Below are positions 43,718-52,198 of a stretch of DNA of 64,000 bases, piece after piece. Origin of the DNA: an uncultured Prevotellaceae bacterium (GTDB taxonomy: Bacteria > Bacteroidota > Bacteroidia > Bacteroidales > Bacteroidaceae); contig OMWH01000012.1 in the NCBI GenBank assembly GCA_900314755.1, positions 1-64,000 of the forward strand. Direction: 5' to 3'. Made by a program: the position numbers and the translations under genes. A model generated the notes under the pieces. It was not told the origin of the DNA and did not search any database. It worked only from the letters and a program-made list of their open reading frames with translations. Positions within the stretch are counted from its first letter, which is position 1, and each line of letters starts with the position of its first letter.

Positions 43718-44362
43718 TTATAAGTTCAAAGTATAGTCATAATGCAAGGGCAGTTGCTTACCGATACTCGTCGCAATGATGCCGCACTGAGTACGGTCCT
43801 TTACCTCTTCCACAAGGTCCGCCATCAACTGCGCGTTCCTGTCGTCAAGATGGGAGATAGGCTCGTCGACAATCAGGAAGTCACAGGGCTGCACGAGTGC
43901 CCGGATAAAGGCGACACGCTGCTGCTGCCCCTGAGAGAGGATGCCAGCCTTGACCTGCAGCTTATCCCCGATGTCCAGCCGCTCAAACCATTCCTCGATG
44001 GTCGGGCGGTCAAACAGCCCTGTCAGGCGGTTCTTGATCTCCACATTCTCCCATGCCGTCAACTCCGGGAAGAGACGCATCTCCTGGAACAGCATACTCA
44101 GGTGCTGCTGACGGATATCCACCCATTGGGCGACCGTCATCTCCCGGACATCCTGATCATCGAAGCACAGCTGTCCGCTATAGTCGTGACGGTACCCCAG
44201 CAGGTAACTGCAGAACGTGCTCTTCCCCATCCCACTGCCTGCCTCGATGAGATAGGAACTGCCCCGCTCAAAGCACACCTCGCTGAGCCAGACATCAGAG
44301 ATCAGGTCGTCACGCTGGGCAAAGACCTGAGGTAATACCTGATGGAGAATGATCTGTTTCAT
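43718..44362 (-). CDS. Stand-alone ABC-type ATPase
   Basis: A 214-residue ABC ATPase. Walker A is EAGSGMGKSTF, the Q-loop is MLFQEMRLFP, the signature is ILSQGQQQRVAFIRAL (LSQGQ rather than LSGGQ), and Walker B is FLIVDEPISHLDD. The H-loop histidine seems replaced in IIATSIGKQLP. No permease gene is adjacent, so the partner is unknown, or it may be a non-transport ABC protein. The start at 44362 (MKQIILHQV) is the first ATG; two non-ATG codons upstream remain in frame. Confidence 0.8.
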   Translation of the reverse strand: MKQIILHQVLPQVFAQRDDLISDVWLSEVCFERGSSYLIEAGSGMGKSTFCSYLLGYRHDYSGQLCFDDQDVREMTVAQWVDIRQQHLSMLFQEMRLFPELTAWENVEIKNRLTGLFDRPTIEEWFERLDIGDKLQVKAGILSQGQQQRVAFIRALVQPCDFLIVDEPISHLDDRNAQLMADLVEEVKDRTQCGIIATSIGKQLPLHYDYTLNL

Positions 44363-44378
44363 ACACACACATATTATA

Positions 44379-45095
44379 TTATTTACTCAGTTGCGCCATC
44401 ATAATGGCAGAGAGCCCCGCCGTCTCCGTGCGCAGCCTGCTGCTGCCCAGATGGACAGAGCGGTAACCATGAGCCATCGCCTCACGCACCTCATCCACCG
44501 AGAAGTCACCTTCCGGACCAATCAGGATGGTCACCTCCTCCGAGACAGGCATCGCCTTGAGCTCATCGAAAAGGTAACGGCGCTCCACCTCGTCATAGCA
44601 ATGAGCGATATACAGCCCTCCCACACGGCAGTCCGTGATAAAATCCCTGAAAGGAACGATGTCGTGAAGGTCCGTCTTCCACGCCTTACGGCTCTGCTTC
44701 ATCGCCGAGACCACGATCTTATCCAGTCGTGCCGTCTTGACGACGCTGCGCTCCGAGAACTTACAATCGAGGAAAGTTATCTCATCAACCCCTATCTCCA
44801 CAGCTTTCTCCACCATCCATTCCATACGGTCCATCAGTTTCGTGGGGGCGATGGCAAGGTGAACACGCCCCTGCCAGGGACGCTGCTGCGGAAGGACCTC
44901 CAGGACATCATACATACAATGGTGATTCGACGCCACCGTGACGACGGCACGGTAAAAACACCCCTGTCCGTCCATGAGCATCATCTCGTCACCAGCAGAG
45001 AGACGGAGCACCCGTACCGCATGTGACGCCTCGTCAGCAGGCAGCTCATGAGCGACTGCCGCGTCAGGCACATAGAAATATCTCACCTCCTTCAT
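44379..45095 (-). CDS. rsmE: 16S rRNA m3U1498 methyltransferase
   Basis: A 238-residue SPOUT methyltransferase that modifies U1498 of 16S rRNA. It has an N-terminal PUA-like domain (VRVLRLSAGDEMMLMDGQGC). The knotted domain shows LAIAPTKLMDRMEWMVEKAV, the usual SERS block as KFSERSVV, and the C-terminal ILIGPEGDFSVDEV plus LGSSRLRTETAGL. The length is normal. It overlaps the nucleoside transporter gene by four bases. Confidence 0.93.
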   Translation of the reverse strand: MKEVRYFYVPDAAVAHELPADEASHAVRVLRLSAGDEMMLMDGQGCFYRAVVTVASNHHCMYDVLEVLPQQRPWQGRVHLAIAPTKLMDRMEWMVEKAVEIGVDEITFLDCKFSERSVVKTARLDKIVVSAMKQSRKAWKTDLHDIVPFRDFITDCRVGGLYIAHCYDEVERRYLFDELKAMPVSEEVTILIGPEGDFSVDEVREAMAHGYRSVHLGSSRLRTETAGLSAIMMAQLSK

Positions 45096-46342
45096 AATAA
45101 CGCCTCCTTCTTCTCAGGATGGAACAAAAAATGGAAAGCGACACCGACTATCAAGGCATAGACGGCGAAGACATACCAGCACTCAGCCCATTGCACACTG
45201 CCATCCGCTGCGGTATGCGCATTGACGACAGCCTGAGCCGCCAGGGAGCCTATCGTGGCACCGAAACCGTTGGTCATCAGCAGGAACATCCCCTGGGCAC
45301 TCGACCGCATCTTTGTGTCAGTAGTCTGGTTGATGAACAGTGAGCCGCTGATATTGAAGAAGTCAAAGGCGACCCCATAGATGACCATGGAGAGTACAAA
45401 CATCCAGACACCACTGCCTGGGTTACCCATTCCCAACAGTCCGAAACGGAGGAACCAGGCAACGGCGGCTATCACCACCACCTTCTTGATGCCGAACCGC
45501 TTCATGAAGAAAGGGATGAGCAGGATACTGAAGGTCTCACTGAACTGCGAGATAGAATAGAGTATCACAGGGTATTTCACACCGAAAGAGTCCGCATACG
45601 CAGGAACGGACTGGAAATGGTTGATGTAAGGAGTCGCAAAGCCATTGGTGATCTGCAGACAGATACCTATGAACACGGAGAAAACAAGAAAGACAGCCAT
45701 GTCCCTCCTCTTAAACAGCACGAATGCCTGCAGACCGAACCGCTCCGCATAGGACCTGTTCCCCTGTCTCCTGTTCACGGGACAGGAAGGTAAGGTAAAA
45801 GAATAGAGGAATAACAGGATGCCCAGCACACCGCTGACAATAAACTGGTTGTGGTTCTGCTCATAGTCCATGACATCCACGAACCACATCATAGCGATGA
45901 AGCCGACCGTGCCAAACACACGTATCGGCGGGAAACTCTTCACGATATCCTGTCCTTCCATCGTCAGGGCATTATAGGCGACAGAATAAGACAGGGAGAG
46001 GGAAGGCATGTAAAAGGCGATACTCAGGCTGTACAGGGAGAACAAGACAGGGAAAGAAACATGCATACCTGCCTGCTGCCCATACAACCCAGCCAGCACC
46101 ATGGACACGCCAGCCACCAGATGGCAACAGCCGTATAACCGCTGGGCGGGAATCCAGCGGTCAGCGATGATACCGATGACCGTCGGCATGAAGAAAGACA
46201 CAAAGCCCTGCATCGCAAGGAAAGAACCGATATGATGCCCCATCCCTATCCTGCTGAGATAGATTCCCATACAGGTCAGATAGGCACCCCACACAGCGAA
46301 CTGCATGAAGCTCATGATGGATAATCGTACTTTCAGGTTCAT
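45092..46342 (-). CDS. Nucleoside:H+ symporter-family MFS transporter
   Basis: A 416-residue major-facilitator protein of the NupG/XapB type, with 12 predicted membrane helices. It is recognised by the opening LSIMSFMQFAVWGAYLTCMG, the A-like IIADRWIPAQRLYG between TM2 and TM3, and the RSSAQGMFLLMTNGFGATIG segment in the second half. It likely takes up nucleosides. It is 5 bases after the small 77-residue gene and precedes rsmE. Confidence 0.88.
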   Translation of the reverse strand: MNLKVRLSIMSFMQFAVWGAYLTCMGIYLSRIGMGHHIGSFLAMQGFVSFFMPTVIGIIADRWIPAQRLYGCCHLVAGVSMVLAGLYGQQAGMHVSFPVLFSLYSLSIAFYMPSLSLSYSVAYNALTMEGQDIVKSFPPIRVFGTVGFIAMMWFVDVMDYEQNHNQFIVSGVLGILLFLYSFTLPSCPVNRRQGNRSYAERFGLQAFVLFKRRDMAVFLVFSVFIGICLQITNGFATPYINHFQSVPAYADSFGVKYPVILYSISQFSETFSILLIPFFMKRFGIKKVVVIAAVAWFLRFGLLGMGNPGSGVWMFVLSMVIYGVAFDFFNISGSLFINQTTDTKMRSSAQGMFLLMTNGFGATIGSLAAQAVVNAHTAADGSVQWAECWYVFAVYALIVGVAFHFLFHPEKKEALL

Positions 46343-46347
46343 CTTCT

Positions 46348-46581
46348 TTAAATAACAGGTTCCTTATCATCCCAGAGCGTCATCTCCCCCTGTTCATTTC
46401 TGCACAGCCTTAAGCGGTTGCGCATCCATTCGGTGTATGGGAGCTCTCTTGTCAGGGGATAGTATCTTACCACTTTCCCGTCGGACAGCTCCACGACGTG
46501 TGGTGTCTGGATGATGCCCTGTGGCGTCTCCAGCTCCGGACAGGCTATCCGCCTGATGCCCCTCAGGGTTCTTGGATTCAT
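46348..46581 (-). CDS. Small conserved-looking protein, 77 aa
   Basis: A 77-residue soluble protein with no recognised domain. It has a compact beta pattern, ETPQGIIQTPHVVELSDG, then VVRYYPLTRELPYTEWM, which looks like genuine protein rather than a shadow frame. Its start ATG (46581) is immediately preceded by an out-of-frame TAA forming TAATG, the overlap style used by neighbouring genes. Its first 188 bases are also read in another frame as the tail of the DUF4296 gene. It lies 5 bases before the transporter gene. Confidence 0.65.
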   Translation of the reverse strand: MNPRTLRGIRRIACPELETPQGIIQTPHVVELSDGKVVRYYPLTRELPYTEWMRNRLRLCRNEQGEMTLWDDKEPVI

Positions 46582-47362
46582 TACTTATTGTTTTTGAGTG
46601 GAAACGAATCAACTGTATCTGACTGATGAACAACATCTTCCTGACCTCGGCATTCCGGTCGTTGTTACCCAGATAGATAAATCCACGGAGTTCCTTCAGT
46701 GTTCCCTCCCTGTTCTGAGGTATACGCACCTGTGACTGACCTGCCACAGAGATATGACTGATGGTCTGCGTCGTACTGTCATTCTCGTATTTTGCCACAA
46801 GGCAGACGATAGCGTCCCTCGACCCGCTCTGGTAGATAAAGTCAGACATGAACTGGAACATGAAAGTGTCACCCTTATAGTAAGAGGTGTCCGCTTTCAC
46901 ATAGATATCATAACGGTTGGAAGTCGGATGAGGTGTCAGCAGCACATCCGTCTCGTTCTGCCAGACGTTCGCCGTATCACCCGTTGCGCTGTAGGTGGAG
47001 TATTTGTTGATATCACCCACGGAGGCACCCAATGCCTTCGCCTCGTCGTTCAGGCGTTCCTTGACACGCTGATAGATACTCTTCAGACGGTCCGCATGAG
47101 AATAGTAATAGACCAGCGAGGAGTCAAACTCAGCCTCCGATATCCCATATTTCTTCAAGACGCTCTGGAAATAGACATTCCTGTTGTAGCCATGCTCCTC
47201 ACTATTCCTCGACCGTTTCTCATCAGCCATCGCCTGCGCCACATGATAGTCGTACAGGATATCCTCCAGGTCACCCGGCTGGATATACTCGGACGGCACG
47301 GTGGGCTTGCAGCCCATCATGGACAGGACGGCTATGAAGACTATGACGAGACTATACCTCAT
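46394..47362 (-). CDS. DUF4296-domain lipoprotein, C-terminus apparently extended by a frameshift
   Basis: A 322-residue lipoprotein with the lipobox LSMMGC (Cys near residue 18). The DUF4296 domain follows (about 25-110: YIQPGDLEDILYDYHVAQAM ... YGISEAEFDSSLVYYYSHAD). After about residue 260 the sequence turns into a low-quality tail (HQADSLSGAGDATGHHPDTT) that overlaps the next gene by 188 bases. One more A in the A5 run at 46591-46595 would give a stop exactly at the next gene's start (TAATG) and a protein of about 260 residues. It overlaps lspA by 11 bases, fitting a role as an LspA substrate. Confidence 0.75.
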   Translation of the reverse strand: MRYSLVIVFIAVLSMMGCKPTVPSEYIQPGDLEDILYDYHVAQAMADEKRSRNSEEHGYNRNVYFQSVLKKYGISEAEFDSSLVYYYSHADRLKSIYQRVKERLNDEAKALGASVGDINKYSTYSATGDTANVWQNETDVLLTPHPTSNRYDIYVKADTSYYKGDTFMFQFMSDFIYQSGSRDAIVCLVAKYENDSTTQTISHISVAGQSQVRIPQNREGTLKELRGFIYLGNNDRNAEVRKMLFISQIQLIRFHSKTISNESKNPEGHQADSLSGAGDATGHHPDTTRRGAVRRESGKILSPDKRAPIHRMDAQPLKAVQK

Positions 47363-48005
47363 CGGTTTTCTTTCCTTTTTTAAAAGACATTTCTATCTCA
47401 CTGACCTCCTGACGGTAGAACAGCAGTATCAATACGACACCTACGGAAATCGAGGAGTCCGCAAAATTGAAGATGGGACTGAAGAACACAAACGGGTTGC
47501 CCCCCACCATCGGTACCCAGTCAGGCCAGGTGGTGACAATCAGCGGGAAGTAGAACATATCCACCACCTTTCCCATCAGGAACGGCGCATACCCCGTACC
47601 GAAAGGGACAAAGTAGGACGTGTAGAACTCGGAGGAGGCGTTGAATATCAGTCCGTAGAACATCGAGTCGAAGATGTTCCCGGCAGCCCCTGCCATCACC
47701 ATCGACAGACAGACGAGATAGCCCAGACGACCCTTTTTCCTCACGACGCTGGCGATATACCAGCCAAGGATGCCTACCGCCACGATGCGGAACAGGGAGA
47801 GCACCAGCTTGGAACCCAGTTCCATGCCATATGCCATCCCGTTATTCTCGATAAACAATATCTTGAACCATGAGAATATCTCGATCTGCTCGTGAAGAGT
47901 CATATTCGTCTTCACCCAAATCTTGATCACCTGGTCGACAAGCAGGATGGCTGTTACTATTGCAACCGCCATCCACCCGCGTTTAGCGATATCCTTATCT
48001 TTCAT
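47352..48005 (-). CDS. lspA: Lipoprotein signal peptidase (signal peptidase II)
   Basis: A 217-residue inner-membrane aspartyl peptidase that cleaves prolipoprotein signals after lipidation. Four TM helices are visible, with the first catalytic Asp in AGAAGNIFDSMFYG and the second in FNFADSSISVGV. It is longer than the Escherichia coli enzyme (about 165) because of an extra periplasmic loop between the two catalytic segments (YTSYFVPFGTGYAPFLMGK), as usual in Bacteroidota. It follows the DksA-like gene directly and overlaps the DUF4296 lipoprotein gene. Confidence 0.93.
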   Translation of the reverse strand: MKDKDIAKRGWMAVAIVTAILLVDQVIKIWVKTNMTLHEQIEIFSWFKILFIENNGMAYGMELGSKLVLSLFRIVAVGILGWYIASVVRKKGRLGYLVCLSMVMAGAAGNIFDSMFYGLIFNASSEFYTSYFVPFGTGYAPFLMGKVVDMFYFPLIVTTWPDWVPMVGGNPFVFFSPIFNFADSSISVGVVLILLFYRQEVSEIEMSFKKGKKTDEV

Positions 48006-48386
48006 TTATTTCTTACCTGCCATCTTCGACTCCACGCTCAGTGTAGCGTGGGGAACGGCACGCAAACGCTCTTTCGGAATCAGTTTTCCTGTGATGCGGT
48101 CGATACCATAGGTCTTGTTCTCTATACGTACCAAGGCAGCTTTCAGTCCCTGAATGAATTTCTGCTGGCGGGAAGCCATCTGAATCAGTTCCTCTTTCGA
48201 CTGGGTGGCACTGCCCTCCTCCAAAGCCTTATAGGTAGGAGATGTGTCATCCACATCATTAGAGTCCTTGTTCATCAGCACATTCATCATCTGGTCATAG
48301 TCACGCTTGGCAAGTGCCAGTTTGTCATTGATAATCTGACGGAACTCTTCCAGCTCCTCATCAGAATAACGTGTTTTTTCTGCCAT
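48006..48386 (-). CDS. DksA/TraR-like regulator lacking zinc-finger cysteines
   Basis: A 126-residue DksA-type protein. The N-terminal coiled coil (about 5-85: DEELEEFRQIINDKLALAKR ...) precedes the finger-like segment YGIDRITGKLIPKERLRAVP. The four zinc cysteines of DksA are absent: the position that is Cys in C-type relatives (YGIC) is Asp, and no CxxC occurs. DksA-like proteins enter the RNA polymerase secondary channel to tune initiation with ppGpp. It sits between ileS and lspA. The start at 48386 (MAEKTRYSDEE) avoids overlap with ileS. Confidence 0.85.
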   Translation of the reverse strand: MAEKTRYSDEELEEFRQIINDKLALAKRDYDQMMNVLMNKDSNDVDDTSPTYKALEEGSATQSKEELIQMASRQQKFIQGLKAALVRIENKTYGIDRITGKLIPKERLRAVPHATLSVESKMAGKK

Positions 48387-48391
48387 AATCA

Positions 48392-51300
48392 TTAAGCTTT
48401 AGTTATTTGTATTTTCAGTTTAAAGTCATCAAACTCGACTTCCACACCCTCATTGGGCGCGATGGTGATGTCATCGGCAAGAACCTGAGTCTTGATATAC
48501 TCGCCATAGCCAGCCACCGCCTTCTGCACCTCGTCGTTCGGTGCCAGGGCGATATGGATGCGGTCGGTGATCTCCAAGCCACTGTCCTTACGGATATTCT
48601 GGACACGGTTGATGATCTCACGTGCCATACCCTCCTGTCTCAGCTCCTCGGTGAGTTCCACCTCCAGGGCAACGGTGAGACTACCCTCGTTAGAGACGAG
48701 CCATCCGGGGATGTCCTCGCTGATGATCTCCACGTCCTCGGCGAGGATCTCTACAGAATCTGTAGTATCTATAGTACCTATCGTGAGCTTGCCGTTAGCC
48801 TCCAGCTCAGCGATCTGCTCCTGGCTCAGTGCGTCGACGGCGGCGGCAACGCTCTTCATCAGCTTGCCGAACTTCTTACCCATCGTGCGGAAGTTACACT
48901 TCACCTTCTTCACCAGGACACCAGCGCCCTCCACGAATCTCAGTTCCTTGACGTTCACCTCATTCATGATCAGGTCTTTCACCGCCTCTATATGGCGTTT
49001 CTGCTCGTCGGTGGCAGGTATCATGATAGCCTGCAGCGGCTGGCGCACCTTGATATTCACCTTACGGCGCAGGGCAAGTACCATGGAGGTGATCTTCTGT
49101 GCCATCTCCATGCGCGCCTCCAGGTCCTTGTCTATCAACGACTCGTCAGCGACGGGGAAGCTGTCCAGATGGACACTGTCCTTCTCACCGCCTAAGTCAC
49201 GGTAGAGCTGGTCAGCATAGAAAGGAGCGAAGGGTGCCAGCAGTTTCGAGATGGTCAGCAGGCAGGTGTAGAGGGTGTCGTAAGCAGAGCGCTTGTCGTC
49301 ACTCATCTCCTTACCCCAGAAACGCTTACGGTTCAGGCGCACATACCAGTTGCTCAGGTCGTCATTGACAAAGGTGTCAATCAGTCTGCCCGCACGGGTC
49401 GGGTCATAATTCTCCAACTCTTCGGTGACCTTCTTGACCAGCGTGTTCAGTGAGGACAGGATCCAGCGGTCAATCTCCGGGCGTGCCTGCTGGGACAGGG
49501 TCGCAGCAGACGGAACGAAGCCGTCCACATTGGCATAGAGTGCGAAGAAGGAATAAGTGTTATACAGTGTTCCGAAGAACTTACGGCGTATCTCGTCCAC
49601 GCCCTCCGGGTCAAACTTCAGGTTGTCCCAGGGCTCTGAGTTCGTCATCATATAGAGACGTACTGCGTCGGAACCGAATTTCTCTATCATCTCAAACGGA
49701 TTCACCACATTACCGACATGCTTGGACATCTTGTTACCCTTGGCATCCAGCACCAGTCCGCTGGAGATCACGTTCTTGAAGGCGACAGAGTCGAAGATCA
49801 TCGTGGCGATGGCATGCAAGGTAAAGAACCATCCACGGGTCTGGTCGACACCCTCGTTGATGAAGTCGGCGGGGAACGCCTTGTTCTGGTCTATCGCCTC
49901 ACGGTTCTCGAAAGGATAGTGAATCTGGGCGTATGGCATCGAACCGGAGTCGAACCACACGTCAATGAGGTCGCTCTCACGCTTCATCCTCTTTCCTGTC
50001 GGAGAGACGAGGAAGATATAGTCCACATACGGGCGGTGGAGGTCTATCTTATCATAGTTCTCCTGTGACATGTCACCAGGCACAAAACCTTTGTCCTTCA
50101 AGGGGTTGGACGGCATCACGCCAGCCTTCACCGCCTTCTCTATCTCGTCATAGAGCTCCTCGATGCTGCCGATGCAGATCTCCTCACCCTCCTCAGAGCG
50201 CCAGATAGGCAGTGGTGTTCCCCAGAAACGGCTGCGGCTGAGGTTCCAGTCATTCAGGTTATCCAGCCAGTTGCCGAAGCGTCCCGTACCTGTTGACTCC
50301 GGCTGCCAGTTGATGGTCTTGTTCAGCTCGCTCATGCGCTCCTTCTTTGCCGTGGACTTGATAAACCAGGAGTCCAGCGGATAGTAGAGCACCGGTTTGT
50401 CGGTACGCCAGCAGTGCGGATAGTTATGCACGTGTTTCTCTATCTTAAAGACCTTGTTCTGAGCTTTCAGGTCCATACAGATGGAGATATCGAGTGTCTC
50501 GTCCTTGTCGGTCAGTGTCTCGTCATAGGCGTTCTTCACGTAACGTCCTGCGAACTTGTTCCACTCATCGACGTTGACATAGTTCTTCACGAAGTCAGGG
50601 TCGAGGTCGTCGGTCACGAAATATTTACCCTGCAGGTCCACCACGGGACGCTCGGCACCCTTCTTGTCAATCAGTACGATCGGACAGATGCCCGCCTTCT
50701 TTGCCACGAAGGCATCGTCAGCACCGAAGTTAGGAGCGATATGCACGATACCGGCACCGTCCTCCGTCGTCACGTAGTCACCGGGGATGACACGGAAGGC
50801 GTCACCCATCGGCTTGATGGCAGGCATCAGCTGCTCATACTCCATCCCGACGAGGTCCGTACCCTTATAGCGTGCCACGATACGGTAGGGAATCAGTTTC
50901 TCACCCTTCTTATACTCAGGCATCTCACCGCCGTCGGTGATATGTCCCTCTGCCGGCAGGTAGGCGTTCAGGCGAGCCTCGGCGAGTACCAGTGTCACCT
51001 TGTCGGCGGTATAGGGGTTATAGGTCTCCACGGCAACATAGTCGATCTTCGGTCCCACGCAGAGTGCGGAGTTTGCCGCCAGTGTCCATGGCGTGGTCGT
51101 CCATGCGAGGAAATAGGGAGTGCCCCATCCTGTCATCTCCGGCTTGGGGTTCTTCATCTTGAACATCGCCGTACAGGTGGTGTCCTTCACGTCACGGTAG
51201 CAGCCGGGCTGGTTCAGCTCATGGGACGACAGTCCGGTACCTGCGGCAGGGGAATAGGGCTGAATGGTATAGCCCTTATAGAGCAGTCCTTTCTGGTAGA

Positions 51301-51817
51301 ACTGCTTCAGCAGCCACCAGAGGGTCTCGATATACTTGTTGTCATAGGTGATATAGGGATGGTCGAGGTCTACGAAATAGCCCATCTTCTCGGTCAGCTC
51401 CCGCCATTCCGCCGTGTACATCATCACGTTCTCGCGGCACTTGAGGTTATAATCCTCTGTCGAGATATAACGCTCCGACTCCTTGTTGTCGATATCTGCC
51501 TTGGTGATACCGAGTTCCTTCTCCACACCCAGCTCTACGGGCAGTCCGTGGGTGTCCCATCCCGCCTTGCGGTGTACCTGATAGCCACGCATGGTCTTAT
51601 AACGGTTGAAGGTATCCTTGATGGAACGTGCCAGCACGTGGTGAATACCGGGGTGTCCGTTTGCCGAGGGAGGTCCCTCGAAGAACACAAACTGAGGACA
51701 ACCCTCACGCTCCTCGATGGAGCGGAGGAACACATTCTTCTCCTTCCACATCTGCAGGATGTCATTGTTCACCTGCGTCAAGTTCAAACCGCCATGCTCG
51801 GCGAATCTCTTTCCCAT
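48392..51817 (-). CDS. ileS: Isoleucyl-tRNA synthetase
   Basis: A 1141-residue class I synthetase charging tRNA-Ile. The HIGH-type motif is GHPGIHHVLARS and the KMSKS-type loop is KGNKMSKHVGN. The CP1 editing domain (TTTPWTLAANSALCVGP) is present, and a long C-terminal anticodon-binding region lacks the zinc-finger cysteines of E. coli-type IleS. The length and architecture match the eukaryote-like (type 2) IleS, a class known for mupirocin insensitivity; this is an inference from architecture only. It is the first gene of the ten-gene minus-strand operon, with its own -7 box. Confidence 0.95.
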   Translation of the reverse strand: MGKRFAEHGGLNLTQVNNDILQMWKEKNVFLRSIEEREGCPQFVFFEGPPSANGHPGIHHVLARSIKDTFNRYKTMRGYQVHRKAGWDTHGLPVELGVEKELGITKADIDNKESERYISTEDYNLKCRENVMMYTAEWRELTEKMGYFVDLDHPYITYDNKYIETLWWLLKQFYQKGLLYKGYTIQPYSPAAGTGLSSHELNQPGCYRDVKDTTCTAMFKMKNPKPEMTGWGTPYFLAWTTTPWTLAANSALCVGPKIDYVAVETYNPYTADKVTLVLAEARLNAYLPAEGHITDGGEMPEYKKGEKLIPYRIVARYKGTDLVGMEYEQLMPAIKPMGDAFRVIPGDYVTTEDGAGIVHIAPNFGADDAFVAKKAGICPIVLIDKKGAERPVVDLQGKYFVTDDLDPDFVKNYVNVDEWNKFAGRYVKNAYDETLTDKDETLDISICMDLKAQNKVFKIEKHVHNYPHCWRTDKPVLYYPLDSWFIKSTAKKERMSELNKTINWQPESTGTGRFGNWLDNLNDWNLSRSRFWGTPLPIWRSEEGEEICIGSIEELYDEIEKAVKAGVMPSNPLKDKGFVPGDMSQENYDKIDLHRPYVDYIFLVSPTGKRMKRESDLIDVWFDSGSMPYAQIHYPFENREAIDQNKAFPADFINEGVDQTRGWFFTLHAIATMIFDSVAFKNVISSGLVLDAKGNKMSKHVGNVVNPFEMIEKFGSDAVRLYMMTNSEPWDNLKFDPEGVDEIRRKFFGTLYNTYSFFALYANVDGFVPSAATLSQQARPEIDRWILSSLNTLVKKVTEELENYDPTRAGRLIDTFVNDDLSNWYVRLNRKRFWGKEMSDDKRSAYDTLYTCLLTISKLLAPFAPFYADQLYRDLGGEKDSVHLDSFPVADESLIDKDLEARMEMAQKITSMVLALRRKVNIKVRQPLQAIMIPATDEQKRHIEAVKDLIMNEVNVKELRFVEGAGVLVKKVKCNFRTMGKKFGKLMKSVAAAVDALSQEQIAELEANGKLTIGTIDTTDSVEILAEDVEIISEDIPGWLVSNEGSLTVALEVELTEELRQEGMAREIINRVQNIRKDSGLEITDRIHIALAPNDEVQKAVAGYGEYIKTQVLADDITIAPNEGVEVEFDDFKLKIQITKA

Positions 51818-51869
51818 AAATTTTATCTGTTTTTTCTTTACTATTTTCTTTACTTTTTATTTTTAATGC

Positions 51870-51878
51870 GCAAAGTTA
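51870..51878 (-). promoter_or_regulatory. -7 promoter box of the ileS operon
   Basis: The minus strand reads TAACTTTGC, with TTG 20 bases upstream (in TTTGGG), a good -33/-7 spacing. The leader is about 45 nt before the ATG at 51817. Confidence 0.6.
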
Positions 51879-51930
51879 CGAAAAAAAATTGAATTACCCA
51901 AATCTTTTGTTATATTAAATGTGAAAAATA

Positions 51931-52018
51931 CGAAGCCCGGGGCTTCGACCCACGGAGGCGGCACCTTCGACCCACGGAGGCGGCACCTTCGGGGGCAGGA
52001 GCCCAGGGCTTCGTGGAA
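51931..52018. repeat. GC-rich intergenic element B, related to 24505-24608
   Basis: It begins CGAAGCCC and ends AGGGCTTCGTGG. Two identical adjacent 22-base units (TTCGACCCACGGAGGCGGCA plus CC) start at 51944 and 51966, then a degenerate third. The same boundary motif and unit occur at 24505-24608 in the same orientation, including a similar AAGGAG...GGCG flank. Confidence 0.82.
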
Positions 52019-52046
52019 AGGAGGGGGCGGCTGCGTCATTGTCAAG

Positions 52047-52175
52047 GTGACGGGTGACAGATGAAAAACTAAACCTCTCACGTACGGGCGCGCAGGAACT
52101 CGGAAAATTTGCGATTTGGGAAGTTCCTGCGCGCGTACACGTGAAAGGTTTAAAAAACCATCTGTCACCCGACAC
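52047..52175. repeat. 129-bp long imperfect inverted repeat
   Basis: Two 54-base arms (52047-52100 and 52122-52175) are reverse complements at 42 of 54 positions by my count, around a 21-base loop. Strong blocks are GGGTGACAGATG, TAAACCT, TCACGT and CGCGCAGGAACT. GTCAAG occurs on both flanks (52041-52046 and 52180-52185), like a short target duplication. Confidence 0.85.
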
Positions 52176-52198
52176 TACCGTCAAGAATACAGCATTTA

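Larger units (their letters stand above)
51818..52198. other. Repeat-rich intergenic region between tilS and ileS
   Basis: No supported gene. It holds the ileS promoter (51870-51878), GC-rich repeat element B (51931-52018) and a long imperfect inverted repeat (52047-52175). Short open frames crossing it encode repeat-derived, compositionally odd peptides and were rejected. Confidence 0.7.

Noticed and set aside
50414-51892. A 492-codon open frame antisense to ileS
   Set aside because: Same reason: the synthetase motifs lie on the other strand, and the antisense product is a Val/His/Leu-rich shadow.
51863-52184. Two overlapping minus-strand frames of 90-100 codons in the tilS-ileS gap
   Set aside because: They are made of the GC-rich repeat and the long inverted repeat and have no protein-like pattern.
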